Assembly (NCBI GenBank): GCA_010645155.1
Contig: JAAGOF010000231.1
Span: forward strand, 110,129 to 174,128
Direction: 5' to 3'
Source of the DNA: Tigriopus japonicus
Lineage: Eukaryota; Arthropoda; Copepoda; Harpacticoida; Harpacticidae
DNA length: 64,000 nt
The position numbers were made by a program, and so were the translations under genes. Positions 24,806 through 36,219 of the stretch are shown here, piece by piece. Numbering within the stretch: the first letter of the stretch is position 1; each line of letters begins with the position of its first letter. Under the pieces are notes generated by a model. That model was given only the letters and a program-made list of their open reading frames with translations. It ran no database searches and was not told where the DNA came from.

Positions 24806-25159
24806 TCACTTTGCCGTGTTTTCCAATTTTTCCATCATTTTTTGTTTCTCGATAAACATTTGCCTTAACGAATTCAAGTGCACTTCTAAGTCTTCAAGTT
24901 TCATCTCCTTGGTGTTCTCGGAAGGACTGGCAGCAATTGCGGCAGTAACCATGGCAGCCGTATCTGCTTGTTTCTGCCAAACATCGACCATTGCTTGAAG
25001 TTGATCAATTCGGTCATGTACCGTTGATTGGATTATCTCCCATCGCTTTATATTTTGTTCATGCTTTTGATCGGGCTCATCATGAAGTGTCATTTTTTGT
25101 GCTGCTGCATGAGCGTTGTCCAAAACAGATTTCATTCTTTCGGTCTCTTCCTGCCATTT
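24806..25159 (-). CDS. Spectrin-like gene, terminal coding exon
   Basis: 354 nt including TGA. It begins at acceptor ATATTACAG with KWQEETERMKSVLDNAHAAA and ends in a Met/Lys-rich helix (MEKLENTAK). No transmembrane or KASH sequence follows. Confidence 0.8.
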   Translation of the reverse strand, partial: KWQEETERMKSVLDNAHAAAQKMTLHDEPDQKHEQNIKRWEIIQSTVHDRIDQLQAMVDVWQKQADTAAMVTAAIAASPSENTKEMKLEDLEVHLNSLRQMFIEKQKMMEKLENTAK

Positions 25160-28100
25160 CTGTAATATTAACAATTTGCGTTTCAACATCATAATAATTA
25201 ATATAAAGAATTTATTGAATTATAGAGTGAGGCATACCATGTTTTCCGCTAATGACAATCTTGCTTCCCCAAGGTCACGTGGCTTCTTCAAACCTGCAAT
25301 CTTTCTTGCCTCCGCGTCTAAAATCCAAGGTTCGAAGCGTTTGCAACCGCTCGTAAAATCGGCCAAGTGTTTGATATCTTCTCCAAATTTTTCCCCCTCA
25401 GTCTTCACTTCTGATAGAAGTTGAGAAAGGAACAACTTTACCTCTTCCAATCGTGTAACATATGACTGCAAGAAAATCTCGATCGGGCACAACTCAAAGA
25501 AAGATACGTTAGTACTCACCTCCGCTTCAGACGATTGTTCAGTTGAATCTGTTGGTTTGATCTGATTCCACTCGTCTTCATGAGTTTGGTGCTTATTTAA
25601 CTGAACCTCCACATCTGATTGAAGCTCCATCGTGTACATAACACGTTCTTCTGGTAAAAGGGGTTTACTTGGTTCTAATAAGTCATTCATTCTTTGACGC
25701 CCTTCTTTATTCCATGCCTCAAGCTCTCCAAGTTGCAAGTTGAATGCCTGAAGCCGCTTGATGAAATCATTGATGTTTTGTAACTTTTCATCGATTCGAT
25801 CTAATATTGTCATTCGAGTTTTAAAGGCTTTGACCTGAATTGCAAAAAGTGAGTTATTCAAATTAAGCGGAAAGTTGGCCATTTTTGCTTACTTCGTCCG
25901 ACATTTGACTCTTCTTTGTTTCTCCAGTGAACAATGAGAGAATTTCAGTTGTGTTGCTCAAAGTTAGAAAAGTATTTTCAATGTCATTTCTCATATTCTT
26001 GGCTTGTTCAAGTCGCTTTGAGTAATCAGACCCAGCTGTTGTGAGATCAAATATTTTATGCGTTGCTAGAAATTCCTCATCGGCTGAATTTAGTTTCATG
26101 GTCAAATTATCTCGGGTTTTTTCGTATCGATCCCATGCGCCCAAGTTTTCTGAAAATTTTATTTTTCTATAAGTTTCCATTTGAGGAAAAGAAAAACATG
26201 AAAAAGATGTTTTATCAATTACTTAGATTTCAGGATGGTTTTTACCTTTTAAAGCTCTTAACCTTTCCGTTGCGCTAGATTGAGCAGTTTCCCAAAGAGT
26301 TTTCATTTTGTTCACATGTCCTTCCAAAAACTTCGGCGATTTTGGATCAACAAGAATTTTTTCCCCCTTAGACAGTTGATCTAAGATCGATTTGCGTTTT
26401 TTATCCATATGGTCCATGCACTTTTCATGCTTTTCAATGTGATCCTCCGTTTCACTTGCAGAATTGGATACGATGTCTTTACAAGATTTACTTCTGACGT
26501 CTTCCATGAATTCCATGTACGGTGCTAGTTCATCCGTGAATTGGTATGCTTTCCAAAGGCAATCAACAGCTTTTTTGGTATCGTCAATTCTTGGCATAAT
26601 TTCATCAAACCTGAAAATTTAATCTTAATTAAAGGTGCCACTTAAATTCTTTTTTTTTTGAATGCTCATAACTAGGGCCCGGAAATATTTTTTTATAAAT
26701 ACAAAAAAAAATATTTTAAAAAGATTTCTCCATTTTTCCTCGATTTTTCAAACATTTCATCTGTTTCAAGGAAAAACATCAATATTTTTCGTATATTTGA
26801 GTCAGACAAAATATTCCGGGCAAAATTGAGAAAAATAAATGAATGACCAATGCTCAAGAGGGCTTACCCAAAATGAACCCAAAATACAAAAATCTTTACA
26901 AAATGGCATTTATACAGGGATTAGCCATTCACAACCAAAACTACTGCCATACATGAAAAACTGCGCCAACTATTGAGACAAATTGAAAAAATTGTTACAT
27001 CAATTACATGTATGCTTCCAAAAACGGCCAACTGAATCAAATAAACCGATAACAAATTTTAAAAATCGGTGCATAAAAACAAAAATAACCAAATAATGGC
27101 GGTCAAAAAAAAAGATTTCTTCAATATCCGTCTTTTTCCCAAATGTTTTGGCTTTTTGAAGAAAATATATATTGGATATTTTGTAACTTTTTTGCAACCT
27201 CAAACTCGTCAGCGTTATGAATATTTTAGGTTTTACCTAACCATTTACCTATAAGGTTACCTTGGTTTTTAACCTAACACTATTTTTACCTAAAATGAAG
27301 TTTTCAACCTAAAATTAACTTTTGTTCTTATCCTAAAGTCATTCCCACAAAAAGGTTTCTTACCCCAGTGTCTCAAAAAAAAACACACAAGAACAAAGGA
27401 ATGCACAACGATTTTCATTCCATCAGCATGCCGAATCAACGTTACAGGTTTCAAGCCGACATTGTTACGCACAATTACGACACAATAACGGGCGCTCACT
27501 GCCATATTTGAAGTCACATACCGCCACATTCTGCCACCTTTGAGCCAATATTTTCTCGTTTGCAATCATTTGGTCTCGTTTTTTAGGGCGCAAATTTTCG
27601 ATCTCTTTTTTAAGTCAAAAAAATTTTAGGCCAACAATTCTTGATCTCGTTTTTTTTGGTGCCCTTCCACTTTCTGCCATAATCTGCCATTTTACCATTC
27701 CCTGGCAATTCCCTGCCACAAACTTTTCTTCAGTGCAATATTCCGCCACTTCAGCCCCCCCCCTGCCAAATAAAATGTTCACTGCTTCTGTCTCTGCTCA
27801 ACTGCTTTTACTCTTGCAAAGAGTAAATTGCTGTAGAGCAATTGATCAAAAGCTAAATTTGGTCTGAAAAGCCTTTGAAAAAGGTGTAATCTATTCAACC
27901 TAAAAAAACCTAAAACGTAATTTTGGGCAACCTAATCATGTCATAATTTATCCAAAAAGTTAACCTAAAACATTCAGCATTTCTTATGAACATGATAATC
28001 ATGCAAATAGATGCAGTTTTTGTCGACTTGTGGATGGAGTTTTATCCTTGCCAATTCTGTTTGCGTTTTCTTGCCTTAAATGGAACATCCACAAAGGTTG

Positions 28101-28999
28101 CTCAAGTGAGAATTTTATATCATACCGCTGGCGGTAAAACAGGGCCCTTAGCTGTGCTGGGTTTGCTTGTTCGGCCCATTTTGACACCCTCTGATTGCCC
28201 TGGTCGTTAATATATCATTGTTGTTAATTGTCATTAATATATTCATTCACATAATAAGACATAACATACATGTCCCATGGGAAATATTGTTAAAAATTGA
28301 TATTTGTTGATATTGATGATACTGAGTTTTTGATTCTGAGTATTAAGGATACTGAGTTTTTGATTCTGAGTATTGAGGATACTGAGTTTTTTGATTCTGA
28401 GTATTGAGGATACTGAGTTTTTGATTCTGAGTATTGAGGATACTGAGTTGTACTCCGTCTAACTCAAGATAAAAAACTGCAATAATCACTCGTATTCTTG
28501 CGTTATAAAGAAAACAGATTAAAGGAGACGAGAGACATAAATGACAAACCTATTCAACAAAGCTTGAAGTTTTTTCGACTCCTCGTCTTGCTCGTTTGGC
28601 CTGTCGGATAGCAACGTATCTTTGGTTACTGTAAGCCATTCTTTGGTGTCCGGTTGCTCAAGATTTCGTGCCAAACCCTAAAATTTGTTGTGTGATAAGT
28701 ATTCAAAAATATATCTGTATTTGCCGACACGTATCTTACCGAAAACACCTCTTTAACTTTCTTGAACTCGTTCGAGGTGTACATTTTATCGGCCAAAACG
28801 GCTGCCATTGCCTTGTCTGTTTTGTCCATCAGCTCGATTAACTTGGAAGACCGCGATTCATAAACATCCTTGATAAAGGAAAAATTTTCTTGCCAAAATG
28901 TCATGTTCAAAAGGTAGTTCCCACTTGAAGTTCAAACACTAACAAACCCATGTCATTGTTTTTGCCAAGGTCATACTTTCTCGACAATTTTTCAAACAT
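24806..28999 (-). CDS. Spectrin-repeat-like coiled-coil protein, complete 8-exon model, 615 aa
   Basis: The coding exons are 28999-28948, 28888-28740, 28677-28550, 26610-26246, 26149-25893, 25834-25520, 25465-25238 and 25159-24806. Every junction is GT-AG, the phases join, and the total is 1848 nt (615 codons plus TGA). The protein is almost entirely charged helix with periodic Trp/Leu positions (LWKAYQF, LWETAQSS, AWDRYEKT, LEAWNKEG, PWILDAEA, KWQEETER, VWQKQADT), the pattern of spectrin repeats in nesprin/MSP300/dystonin-type proteins. There is no actin-binding domain, membrane segment or KASH tail, so a scaffold or linker role is inference. An in-frame TAG three codons upstream supports the start. 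Introns 2 and 5-7 are 44-78 nt, while intron 3 (28549-26611) is enlarged by a MITE and a tandem repeat. It could be a short isoform-like relative of a giant spectrin-repeat gene. Confidence 0.75.
25238..25465 (-). CDS. Spectrin-like gene, coding exon 7
   Basis: 228 nt in phase 0 (acceptor TCTTGCAG, donor AACATG|GTATGC). Contains CKRFEPWILDAEARKIAG. Confidence 0.8.
25520..25834 (-). CDS. Spectrin-like gene, coding exon 6
   Basis: 315 nt in phase 0 at both ends (acceptor AATTCAG, donor GCGGAG|GTGAGT). Contains LQLGELEAWNKEGRQRM. The following intron is only 54 nt and reads through without a stop. Confidence 0.8.
25893..26149 (-). CDS. Spectrin-like gene, coding exon 5
   Basis: 257 nt from acceptor ATTTTCAG to donor GACGAA|GTAAGC. 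Charged helical sequence beginning ENLGAWDRYEKTRDNL. Confidence 0.8.
26246..26610 (-). CDS. Spectrin-like gene, coding exon 4
   Basis: 365 nt from acceptor TTTTCAG to donor AAAAG|GTAAAA. It encodes the most typical spectrin-like helix stretch, including DCLWKAYQFTDELAPYMEF and a KMKTLWETAQSSATERL segment. Confidence 0.8.
26673..27197. mobile_element. hAT-type MITE, copy 2 (right end lost)
   Basis: About 525 bp aligns along its length with 18140-18666, starting TAGGGCCCGGAAATATTTTT. The match ends at CTTTTTTGCAA (about 27197), before the right terminal inverted repeat, so the copy is truncated. It lies in intron 3 of the spectrin-like gene, within 70 bp of the exon 4 acceptor. Confidence 0.85.
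27198..27990. repeat. Possible MITE with AACCTAAAA-type ends
   Basis: The left part (27214-27330) and right part (27895-27985) both carry many ACCTAAAA/TTTTAGGT motifs in opposite orientation. They include similar outer sequences, ATGAATATTTTAGGT and, reversed, GCTGAATGTTTTAGGT. It abuts the truncated end of the hAT MITE, so it may have caused the truncation. No target duplication was established. Confidence 0.4.
28318..28450. repeat. 30-bp tandem repeat, about 4.4 units
   Basis: The unit GATACTGAGTTTTTGATTCT followed by GAGTATTGAG repeats with period 30 (one unit 31). It is intronic in the spectrin-like gene, about 100 bp downstream of its exon 3 donor. Confidence 0.9.
28550..28677 (-). CDS. 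Spectrin-like gene, coding exon 3
   Basis: 128 nt from acceptor ATTTTAG to donor AATAG|GTTTGT, ending with two bases of a split codon that is completed by exon 4 almost 2 kb away. Confidence 0.7.
28740..28888 (-). CDS. Spectrin-like gene, coding exon 2
   Basis: 149 nt, entered with one base carried over and ending in phase 0 at TTTTCG|GTAAGA. The acceptor GGCAAG is suboptimal but restores the frame exactly. Confidence 0.65.
28948..28999 (-). CDS. Spectrin-like gene, coding exon 1
   Basis: Seventeen codons plus one base from ATG 28999-28997. The donor is GG|GTTTGT, weaker than the others. A 5'-UTR intron is predicted just upstream (29072-29014, donor A|GTAAGT, acceptor CTTCCAG). Confidence 0.55.
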
Positions 29000-29073
29000 G
29001 GATTGCTACAAATCTGGAAGTGAAGATCCAAATAATCTTTCCGAAGACGGAAAAAAACTACGTTAAACTTACT

Positions 29074-29639
29074 GTTCTGTTTCTTTACATATTTAATTTT
29101 CCATTACAAAGTGTTAAGCTTTAATAGTTTTGTCATTATTGAGTCTCGCAAAGATTAGAATGGTCATTCTTAATTGTCATCAAATTTTGGCACTCTCAAC
29201 AACGAAGAAAGCCTCTGACGTAGCACTATCACTCTTACTCTCAAAAAGAATAAACTTGCACGTAGGAAAGCACATTTCAACCTATCCAAAGCAACGGAAA
29301 AATAAAATAAGAACTCGTTCGTAACCTTGAATGAAAAATGCTCACAATACAGCAATTTTCAAATAATTTTCGGCGTGACTTTTTGATCACAGAATATTTT
29401 TGGGGGTTGCGCATCTATAACATCTAAAAGTGAACATTTCAGTTTGTGAGGATCAAAAACAACAAACCCACCTGGAAAGGCGGTTCAAAAAATGACATCC
29501 CATCTCATCACCATAACTCAACCCATCTCGACAGTTTGAATGACAAATTGTTTAAAAAAAATTGATGGGATGCGTTAATCATTTCTGCAAATCTTAAAAA
29601 ATCAAACATTCTATCATCCAAACATTCCAAAGAGCCATC
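29074..29639. other. No gene seen; upstream flank of the spectrin-like gene
   Basis: Expected to contain the 5'-UTR exon (ending at 29073) and promoter of the minus-strand spectrin-like gene. No core promoter element could be assigned with confidence. Confidence 0.35.
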
Positions 29640-32600
29640 CATATTGTTGGCAGTCTCGTGACCCTAAATCTCGGGATATCTCGAGTTGGGAATATGGTTT
29701 CTTGGAATGTTAGGATGATCCCGTCATTCAAAATGGCTAAGCTTCGCTTAAGTATCAGCTTCCATTATCTCAATTTTGCCTGGCTTCAAGTCTTGGACCC
29801 TGATTGACCTTTTCATCTGATACTTCTCATTATTCTGCAAAAAATGAATATCGTAGACTTCTTCCTTCAAATCCCAAGATTCCCCAGAGATACCCAGAAA
29901 TTCCTCATGATATATTTCTTTATTTATTACAAAATACTCTATAATCTTACGCCAAATCCCATTTGAACAAAACAATCACACAGGCGTTTGGTTTGCGGTA
30001 CCCAAAAGTACAAAAAAAAAAGTTTCTTTAAATTAAAGTTACAACTTTGGAGCCTCTTGCGACAACCGAACAGATCATCATTATCGACAAGAAAAAAAAA
30101 TCACATTGCTGTAACGAAAAGAGCTAAGTTTCAGATGTAAATGTTAACAATGTTGAGCAATTTGAGCAAGCGCTTGCGCAAAGACACAAACCGAAATTGA
30201 AGCCACTGCGTGTCTCCAAACGGCGTACTTCTGCTTTTATTACTTTTGGAGACCACAACGCCGGTGGTATAATAATAATAATTCTTTAGTCTGAAGGACT
30301 CATGAGATTTTCCGAGATTTGGGCTCACGAGACTGCCAACAATATGGCTTCTTGGAATGTTGGGATGATCCCGTCATTCAAAATAGCTAAGCTTTGCTTA
30401 GTATCTGCCTCCATTATCTCATTTTTGCCTAGCTTCAAGTCTTTAGGCCCTGCCCGGATTGACCTCTTCATATTCCAATTCTCTTTTTTTCTGTCGTAAA
30501 CATGGGGGACATTACTTTTGGAGACCACAATTCAGGTGGTATAATATTAATTCTAGTGCTAAAATTCTTTCAAACTGATTCTAATCCACTTTTTTTAAAT
30601 TTTGGTACGGATAATTTTCTGACCAGTCCATTCCATCTCAAATTCAAGACTCATATAATCTGAGTACGACTCAAGAGATTTTCCGAGATCTGGGGTCACG
30701 AGTCTGCCAATGATATGGCTACTTGGAAATTTGGGATGATCCCGTCCTTCAAAATAGCTAAGCTTCACTTAGTATTTGCCTCGTAACATGGTAACGTCGT
30801 AAACATGGGGGACTTCTTCCATCAAATCCCACTTTGATGGGAGACACTAAAAAAGTGTCTTAATTATCAAGTTGCAACGCCTTTGGAGCCTTAGAGGGGC
30901 TAGAAGTACTCAAGGATTTTCCGTGATTTGGGTTCACGAAACGGCCAACAATATGGCTTCTTGGAATATACTTGGAATTCTTGGAATTCAAAATGGCTAA
31001 ATTTCGCTTAGTATCTGCCTCCATTATCTCAATTTTGCTGGGCTTCAAGTCTTGGGCCCTGATTGACCTCTTCATCAGATTTATTCTGCAAAGAGATGAA
31101 TGTCGTAAATTTGAGGGACATCTTTCAAATCCCATGATTCCCCAGAGATCTCCAGAAATTCCCTTAATTTACTTTATTTTGTTTATTTCAAAATACTCCA
31201 TAAAGTTATGCCAAATCCCATTTGGCATAACTTTCATGACCATTATTGGAAAAAGATGAATGTCATAAATTTGAAGGACATCTTCCTTCAAATCCCATGA
31301 TTTCCCAGAGATCCATAACCATAACCATAAACCATTAACGATAAACAAAAACATATTCTGGAATAGTAATTCTAGTGCTAAAATTTCATTCAAACTAAAA
31401 CCCAAAATCCACTTTTATGAAATTTCGGGACGGAAAATTTTCTGACCAGTCGATTCCATCTTAAATTCAAGAATCTTACGATCTGAAATTCCCTGAGATT
31501 TGGGTTCACGAGACTGGCAACAATATGGCTTCTTGGAATGTATCATATATACATTTTGTTTTTTTCAAAATACTCCATAACCCATTTGAAGAAAACAATC
31601 GCACAGGCGTCTGTTTGAATTACAGTACCCGTACAAATATAAGTGTCTTAATTATCAAGTTGCAACGCCATTGGAGCCTTTTGCGACAACCGAACCGATC
31701 ATCATTACCAGGAATATTCTGAAACCATAAAAACCATAACCATAAACCATAAACAAAACCATTTTCTGGAATAGTAATTCTAGTGCTAAAATTTCGTTCA
31801 AACTGAAACTCAAAATCCACTTTTTTGAAATTTCGGGACGGAAAATTTAATGACCAGTCCTTTCCATCTTAATTTCAAGACTCATATGATCTGAGATTTC
31901 CCGAGATTTAAGTTCACGAGACTGCCAACATGCTCTTTACATTCCCTGTAAAGAGAGTTAATGATTAATATAGTTTATAAAATTACCGTTTATATGAAAT
32001 TTGATCTACCAATGAGTTACTGTTGGCAAATCTGTGCAACCCCTGAATAGTGGGTTGGTCAGGAACAGTATTCAAAAATTTGTCCAATCCTGCCTTAAAT
32101 GCTGTAAGAGGATCAGCTCTTACATATTCCCGACGAAGGCAAAAGTAGTGAGAGAAAGAAGAGAAAGGCTAATAAATATGTAAAAATGGCTCGTTTGGAT
32201 CCAAACGACCACTACACAACACAACACAGCACTTAGTCTAAACCGGCCCGTAATTCATGAGCAACGCAAAAGACGTGTGCTCACCACGACAGACGAGAAG
32301 AGACTGAAATAAAGGATTTCTCCCGACAGCTTCAATCCGAATCCGTTCGAATCCGTTTTCCGACGAGTAAAAGGAGTGCTGGGACCTCTAAAATCAAGGT
32401 GAAGAACAATTAATCAATAAATATTAACACAAAAAGTTCACCTGAATTCTTTCAAGATGCATGTTCAACAGTTTTACTGGTTAATAAGGAATAAGTGACA
32501 TTGTGTCAAAATATAGCCTCGGCCTCATACCATTTTTTCAAAAATCGGAGTTCGTGTCCACCCCTTTCAGGGGTTCCTGCAGTACCCATACAAAAATAAA

Positions 32601-33150
32601 AACCAAGTGTCTTAATTATCAAGTTGCAATGCCTTTGGAGCCTCTTGCGACAACCGAACAGATCGTCATAATCTGGAATGAATATTCTGAAACCATAAAA
32701 AAACAGAATAATAAACCATTACCCATAAACAAAACCATAGAAGTTTCAAAACTTCAGCTTTGGGGTCAGCTTTGGGGAACAAAAGCCCCCATCAAGACCA
32801 GCGTGACCCCTTAGTCCTTCCTAGATGCCAAAACCCTTTGAATTTTAGTCCTTTGGACTAAAATATTTTAAAAATATTTTACTTAACAAGATCTTTTTAG
32901 AATTTTAGCCACTGTGTACTCGGCGTACTTCTGCTTCTATTACTTTTGGAGATCACAATTCTGGTGGTATAATACAATGTATCTCCTCTTCCACAATATG
33001 GCTCCTTGGAATTTTAGGATGACTTTCAAGTGATCAAAATGACACCTCGCGATCGTGATCGAAGCGAGCAATTCCGAGATTTGGGGTCACGAGACAACCA
33101 GCAGTTTGGCTCCTTGGAATGTTGGGATGATCCTGTCATTCAAAATGGCG
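29640..33150. repeat. Nested patchwork of one composite repeat family
   Basis: Four sequence blocks recur here in the same orientation. Block 1 (GGCTTCTTGGAATGTTGGGA then GATCCCGTCATTCAAAATGG) is near 29690, 30345, 30715, 30955, 31525 and 33110. Block 2 (CAAGTTGCAACGCC then GGAGCCTCTTGCGACAACCG) is near 30040, 30870, 31655 and 32620. Block 3 (CTAGTGCTAAAATTT then AAATTTCGGGACGGAAAATT) is near 30555, 31370 and 31775. Block 4 (CCCATGATTCCCCAGAGATC) is near 29870, 31130 and 31300. Blocks 2 and 4 recur at 35125-35230. Block order suggests a unit under 1 kb, broken by indels and a LINE tail. No coding function is visible. Confidence 0.8.
31941..32143 (-). mobile_element. 3' tail of the CR1/Jockey-like LINE (5' truncated copy)
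   Basis: The reverse complement matches 7300-7500: the last residues of the LINE C-terminal domain in frame (RREYVRADPLTAFKAGLD), the stop, and the same 3' end around TTTACAGGGAAT. The match starts abruptly at about 32143, as expected for incomplete reverse transcription. The target lies inside the composite repeat patchwork. Confidence 0.88.
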
Positions 33151-33980
33151 AGATGGGATGAGTTAATCATTTTTGCAAATGCTTTTCCGTTTCTTATTAT
33201 TTCTTTTTGATCCCCCAAACTAAAATGTGCATTTGTATCTAGCCCTAGAATATTGATCCTGATGCTAGTGCTGATGATGATTTATTTCAGGAATATGTAC
33301 GTGTCAGTTTGGTTACATCCTGAATATGAAGGTGTGGCCTTCAAATAACAAAAACATAACACAAAAAATACGTTTATTCGTCAGATCCTGGATAAGCTTG
33401 TCTTTATCATTTTTGGGCACAAAATATGATATTGAATTGTGTTGCAGGTGCCGTTTTGGAAAACAATTGGAAACTATGAAATTCCACTAACATTTTGAAT
33501 TTTAATGAGTGCCTGCACAGTAAATTTCTCGTCGAATATTTTTGATATCTAAAGTTGACATTACAGGCCGTTTTCTCATTCTCACACATATCAAATTACA
33601 TTGGCTGCTTGATCAAGCAACTAATTTTGCTAAAAATTCAAAATCATCAAGCTTTGCTTGTGCGAAGTTTCATGACATGCATCTTGATTGAGGAATTTCT
33701 TCCGGTTCCTTAAAACTTTCTTCCGTCTTTCACTGAAATTTTTCTTTTCAATTCAATTTTTCTTCGTTATCTTGCTCATCTTGGTCATCATCATTGCAAA
33801 ACAGATCAGTTCCCTCTTTGGAGACTCTTGACATGGACATAGGCTTAGAGCCCTTTCGAGTTTCCTCAACTTTATCAAATTGTACGCTTTCGTTGAGAGG
33901 TTTTAGACCGTCAATTTTGTGTTTCCTCTTTGTTTGGTTGTGTCAACTTATAAAATGGATCGATCGTGCAAAGCACTTGT
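33151..33980. other. No gene seen
   Basis: AT-rich. No domain-bearing open frame, and no repeat recognised beyond the patchwork edge. Confidence 0.35.
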
Positions 33981-34352
33981 TCAATATGAGACCAGATTGT
34001 TCAGGATCAGACCAGAATGTCCAATATTTTTCTCACCATCATTTTCAGGGTAATTCGTTTTCACGTGAGTTGTGAGACCGCATTCGTAACATTTGCGAAT
34101 CTGAATACGAATTTTCCACGTGTTCACTTCAATAAACTCTGGGACTGGGGCCATGATTTGAACATAGGTTCTGGCATTACCATTCCAAATTCCCACCATC
34201 CTCGGGTTTTCTCTTTCACAGAATCTTTCGGGTTCCACAGTAGGGTAGGGTGTTGCAAAAGAGCTAATTGCACTTCTCAGTTCTTCCTTTTGTACTTCCG
34301 TAGGAATGTCTAGAAACCTTGATGAGGTTCGAGACAACATCATGGTTTTCAA
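33981..34352 (-). pseudogene. Possible retroelement gag/ORF1 fragment with a zinc-knuckle remnant
   Basis: A 123-codon frame shows PTEVQKEELRSAISSFATPY, then GIWNGNARTYVQIMAP, and a knuckle-like CYECGLTTHVKTN (C-x2-C-x4-H, with the final Cys replaced). This order resembles the RNA-binding protein of retroelements. I cannot assign a family. No adjoining pol was found. It may alternatively be part of an unrecognised host gene. Confidence 0.4.
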
Positions 34353-34744
34353 TAAGATCCCCGCAACTCGATTGGAAGTTTAGGTGGAAACTGTGTTTTT
34401 CCTTTTGAAGATTCGCTTGAACAGCCTCCACATAAAAAAAAACACTTCAGTTTCTTCTCGTGGTACTGTCAATGATTGAAGCTGGAAATGAGACGCTTTT
34501 TTGGTCGAGGCATTAGACTAAGCATTTTCATGTTTCTTGAAACTTCACAGAAAATTTCTTACTGCAATATTTGCCAGCCAGGTGGAATGTCTCAAATGTG
34601 CCTAGTTCAGTAATCAATCAAGACATCAGATTCGCGTCTGACTCCTTCAACAACTCGATCACTCCCTTTTGTTAGTTAAGATTTCAGACGATCAAGTCTG
34701 GATTTGGCAATTCATTTATCAATCTTGCAATCAGTCAGTATAGT

Positions 34745-35030
34745 TCAAGTTCAAGGTTCTGTTGCGATTACAGGGGGGGGGGGGATATTTTTGAAAAAAG
34801 CCAAATAAAGGAAAGATTTCAAAGCAAAAACGTAGCATGCATGAACAATTCTATGGCGTTCCAACTTCTCCTAAATGTTTGTTACACAATTTGGAAACGT
34901 TTGTTTTATTTTATTCAACACATTAAGTAATATCTATTCGATGGAGGCAAAGCCGCCACACTATCAGGTGATCAAAATGACACCTCGCGGGGTAAAAAAG
35001 TCATGATTTAAAGCTGAATGACTTTTGAGT
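34745..35030 (+). repeat. Interspersed repeat, copy B of 11690-12120
   Basis: Shares the same ordered landmarks as copy A, ending in GATCAAAATGACACCTCGCG then GGGGTAAAAAAGTCAT. It contains a run of about 12 G at 34770-34783. Composite-family blocks follow it directly up to about 35240. Confidence 0.7.
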
Positions 35031-35240
35031 GAAAGTCTTGGAATTGGAGATCACGTAATTGACCTCTTCATCTAATACTTCTCTCTATTCTACAAAAAAG
35101 GAATGTAGTGAGTGGGTGAGTTCTTCTTCAAATCCCACGATTCCCCAGAGATCCCCAGAGATCTCACCAGTGTCTTAAAAACCAAGTTGCAAGTGACCCT
35201 TTGGAGCCTCTTACGACAAGCGAACAGATCAATTTCAACA

Positions 35241-36081
35241 GAAAAGAAAAAAAAAATCACATTTACTGGAAAGAAAGGACCTACTTTTCAGATGTACATA
35301 TTAATATATTTATAACCTTTATATTCATCATATCTTTATATTCATCATGATACTCATATAATGTGAACTAAAAAGTTCGGATGATGTCGGATCCGAAAAT
35401 TCGCGCTAAAATCCGAATGAATTCGAATCCGATCGGATTCGGGTCCGATGCACAGCTCTAGTAGGGAGGATTTTGTGTTCTCATCCAATTACCTTGGGAA
35501 TCTATTGAAAGATCTAGAATTAAGAGAGATTTTTACAAGCTGTTTTTGATGAATAATAACATTATTTTGGATTTTATTTTATTAATATGCCAGAACATCT
35601 GCCATGTGTTATATCGGGCGATTGTAACTGGCAAGAACGCCAGAAATTCCTTCCGACGGTTACGGAGTCGATTCAAGAGCAAGGTGCCGATTTGGAGCGT
35701 GACGTTGATGACTCCACGTCATAGATGACATGGATTCAATTGGCAGATGCCCATCAATAGGAAATGCCGGATTCTGCAGCAATTTTGCCCTTCCAGAGAA
35801 ACTCCGGTCATCGATTTGAATTGCTCTAATCGCAGACTTCGAAAAAAAGACCAGCTCGGTTGTTGCTTCTTCAATAACATCGGTGTTCCGGGTTGGTTCC
35901 GGTTGAGGATATCGCTCGCATTTTCACTTCGTCTTCTTCGATTGTTTGGGGTTCCTTGATGTTGTTTTGCTTAACCCGAGCTCATTTTCAAAATGTCCAA
36001 ACCGAAGCCTACTATGTTCTTTTAGAGGCAATTTGAAATAAAATTGCGGGAAGGATAACATTAACGGTAAGTTAAAGGCAT
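35241..36081. other. No gene supported
   Basis: Holds a short stretch rich in TCCGAA/TCGGAT motifs (35375-35460). Plus-strand open frames (35546-35960) show no recognisable domain. The right end is the 3' flank of the M13 gene. Confidence 0.35.
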
Positions 36082-36087
36082 TTTATT
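36082..36087 (-). promoter_or_regulatory. Polyadenylation signal AATAAA of the M13 peptidase gene
   Basis: AATAAA on the minus strand, 30 nt downstream of the TGA stop codon (36119-36117). Confidence 0.6.
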
Positions 36088-36116
36088 TTAAAGAACACAA
36101 CTTGTGTCTCTTCAAA

Positions 36117-36219
36117 TCATGACCAAATTGAGCATTTATTTTTGGGATTCATTCTTGAACCGACCCGGCATTGGAAAACTTGATTGAATAAAGGCGAGTT
36201 CATAAGGAAGCCATCGACC
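36117..36219 (-). CDS. M13 gene, terminal coding exon 15
   Basis: 103 nt including TGA. Encodes FNQVFQCRVGSRMNPKNKC then SIWS, the family's C-terminal C-x-x-W signature with one extra Ser. Confidence 0.92.
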
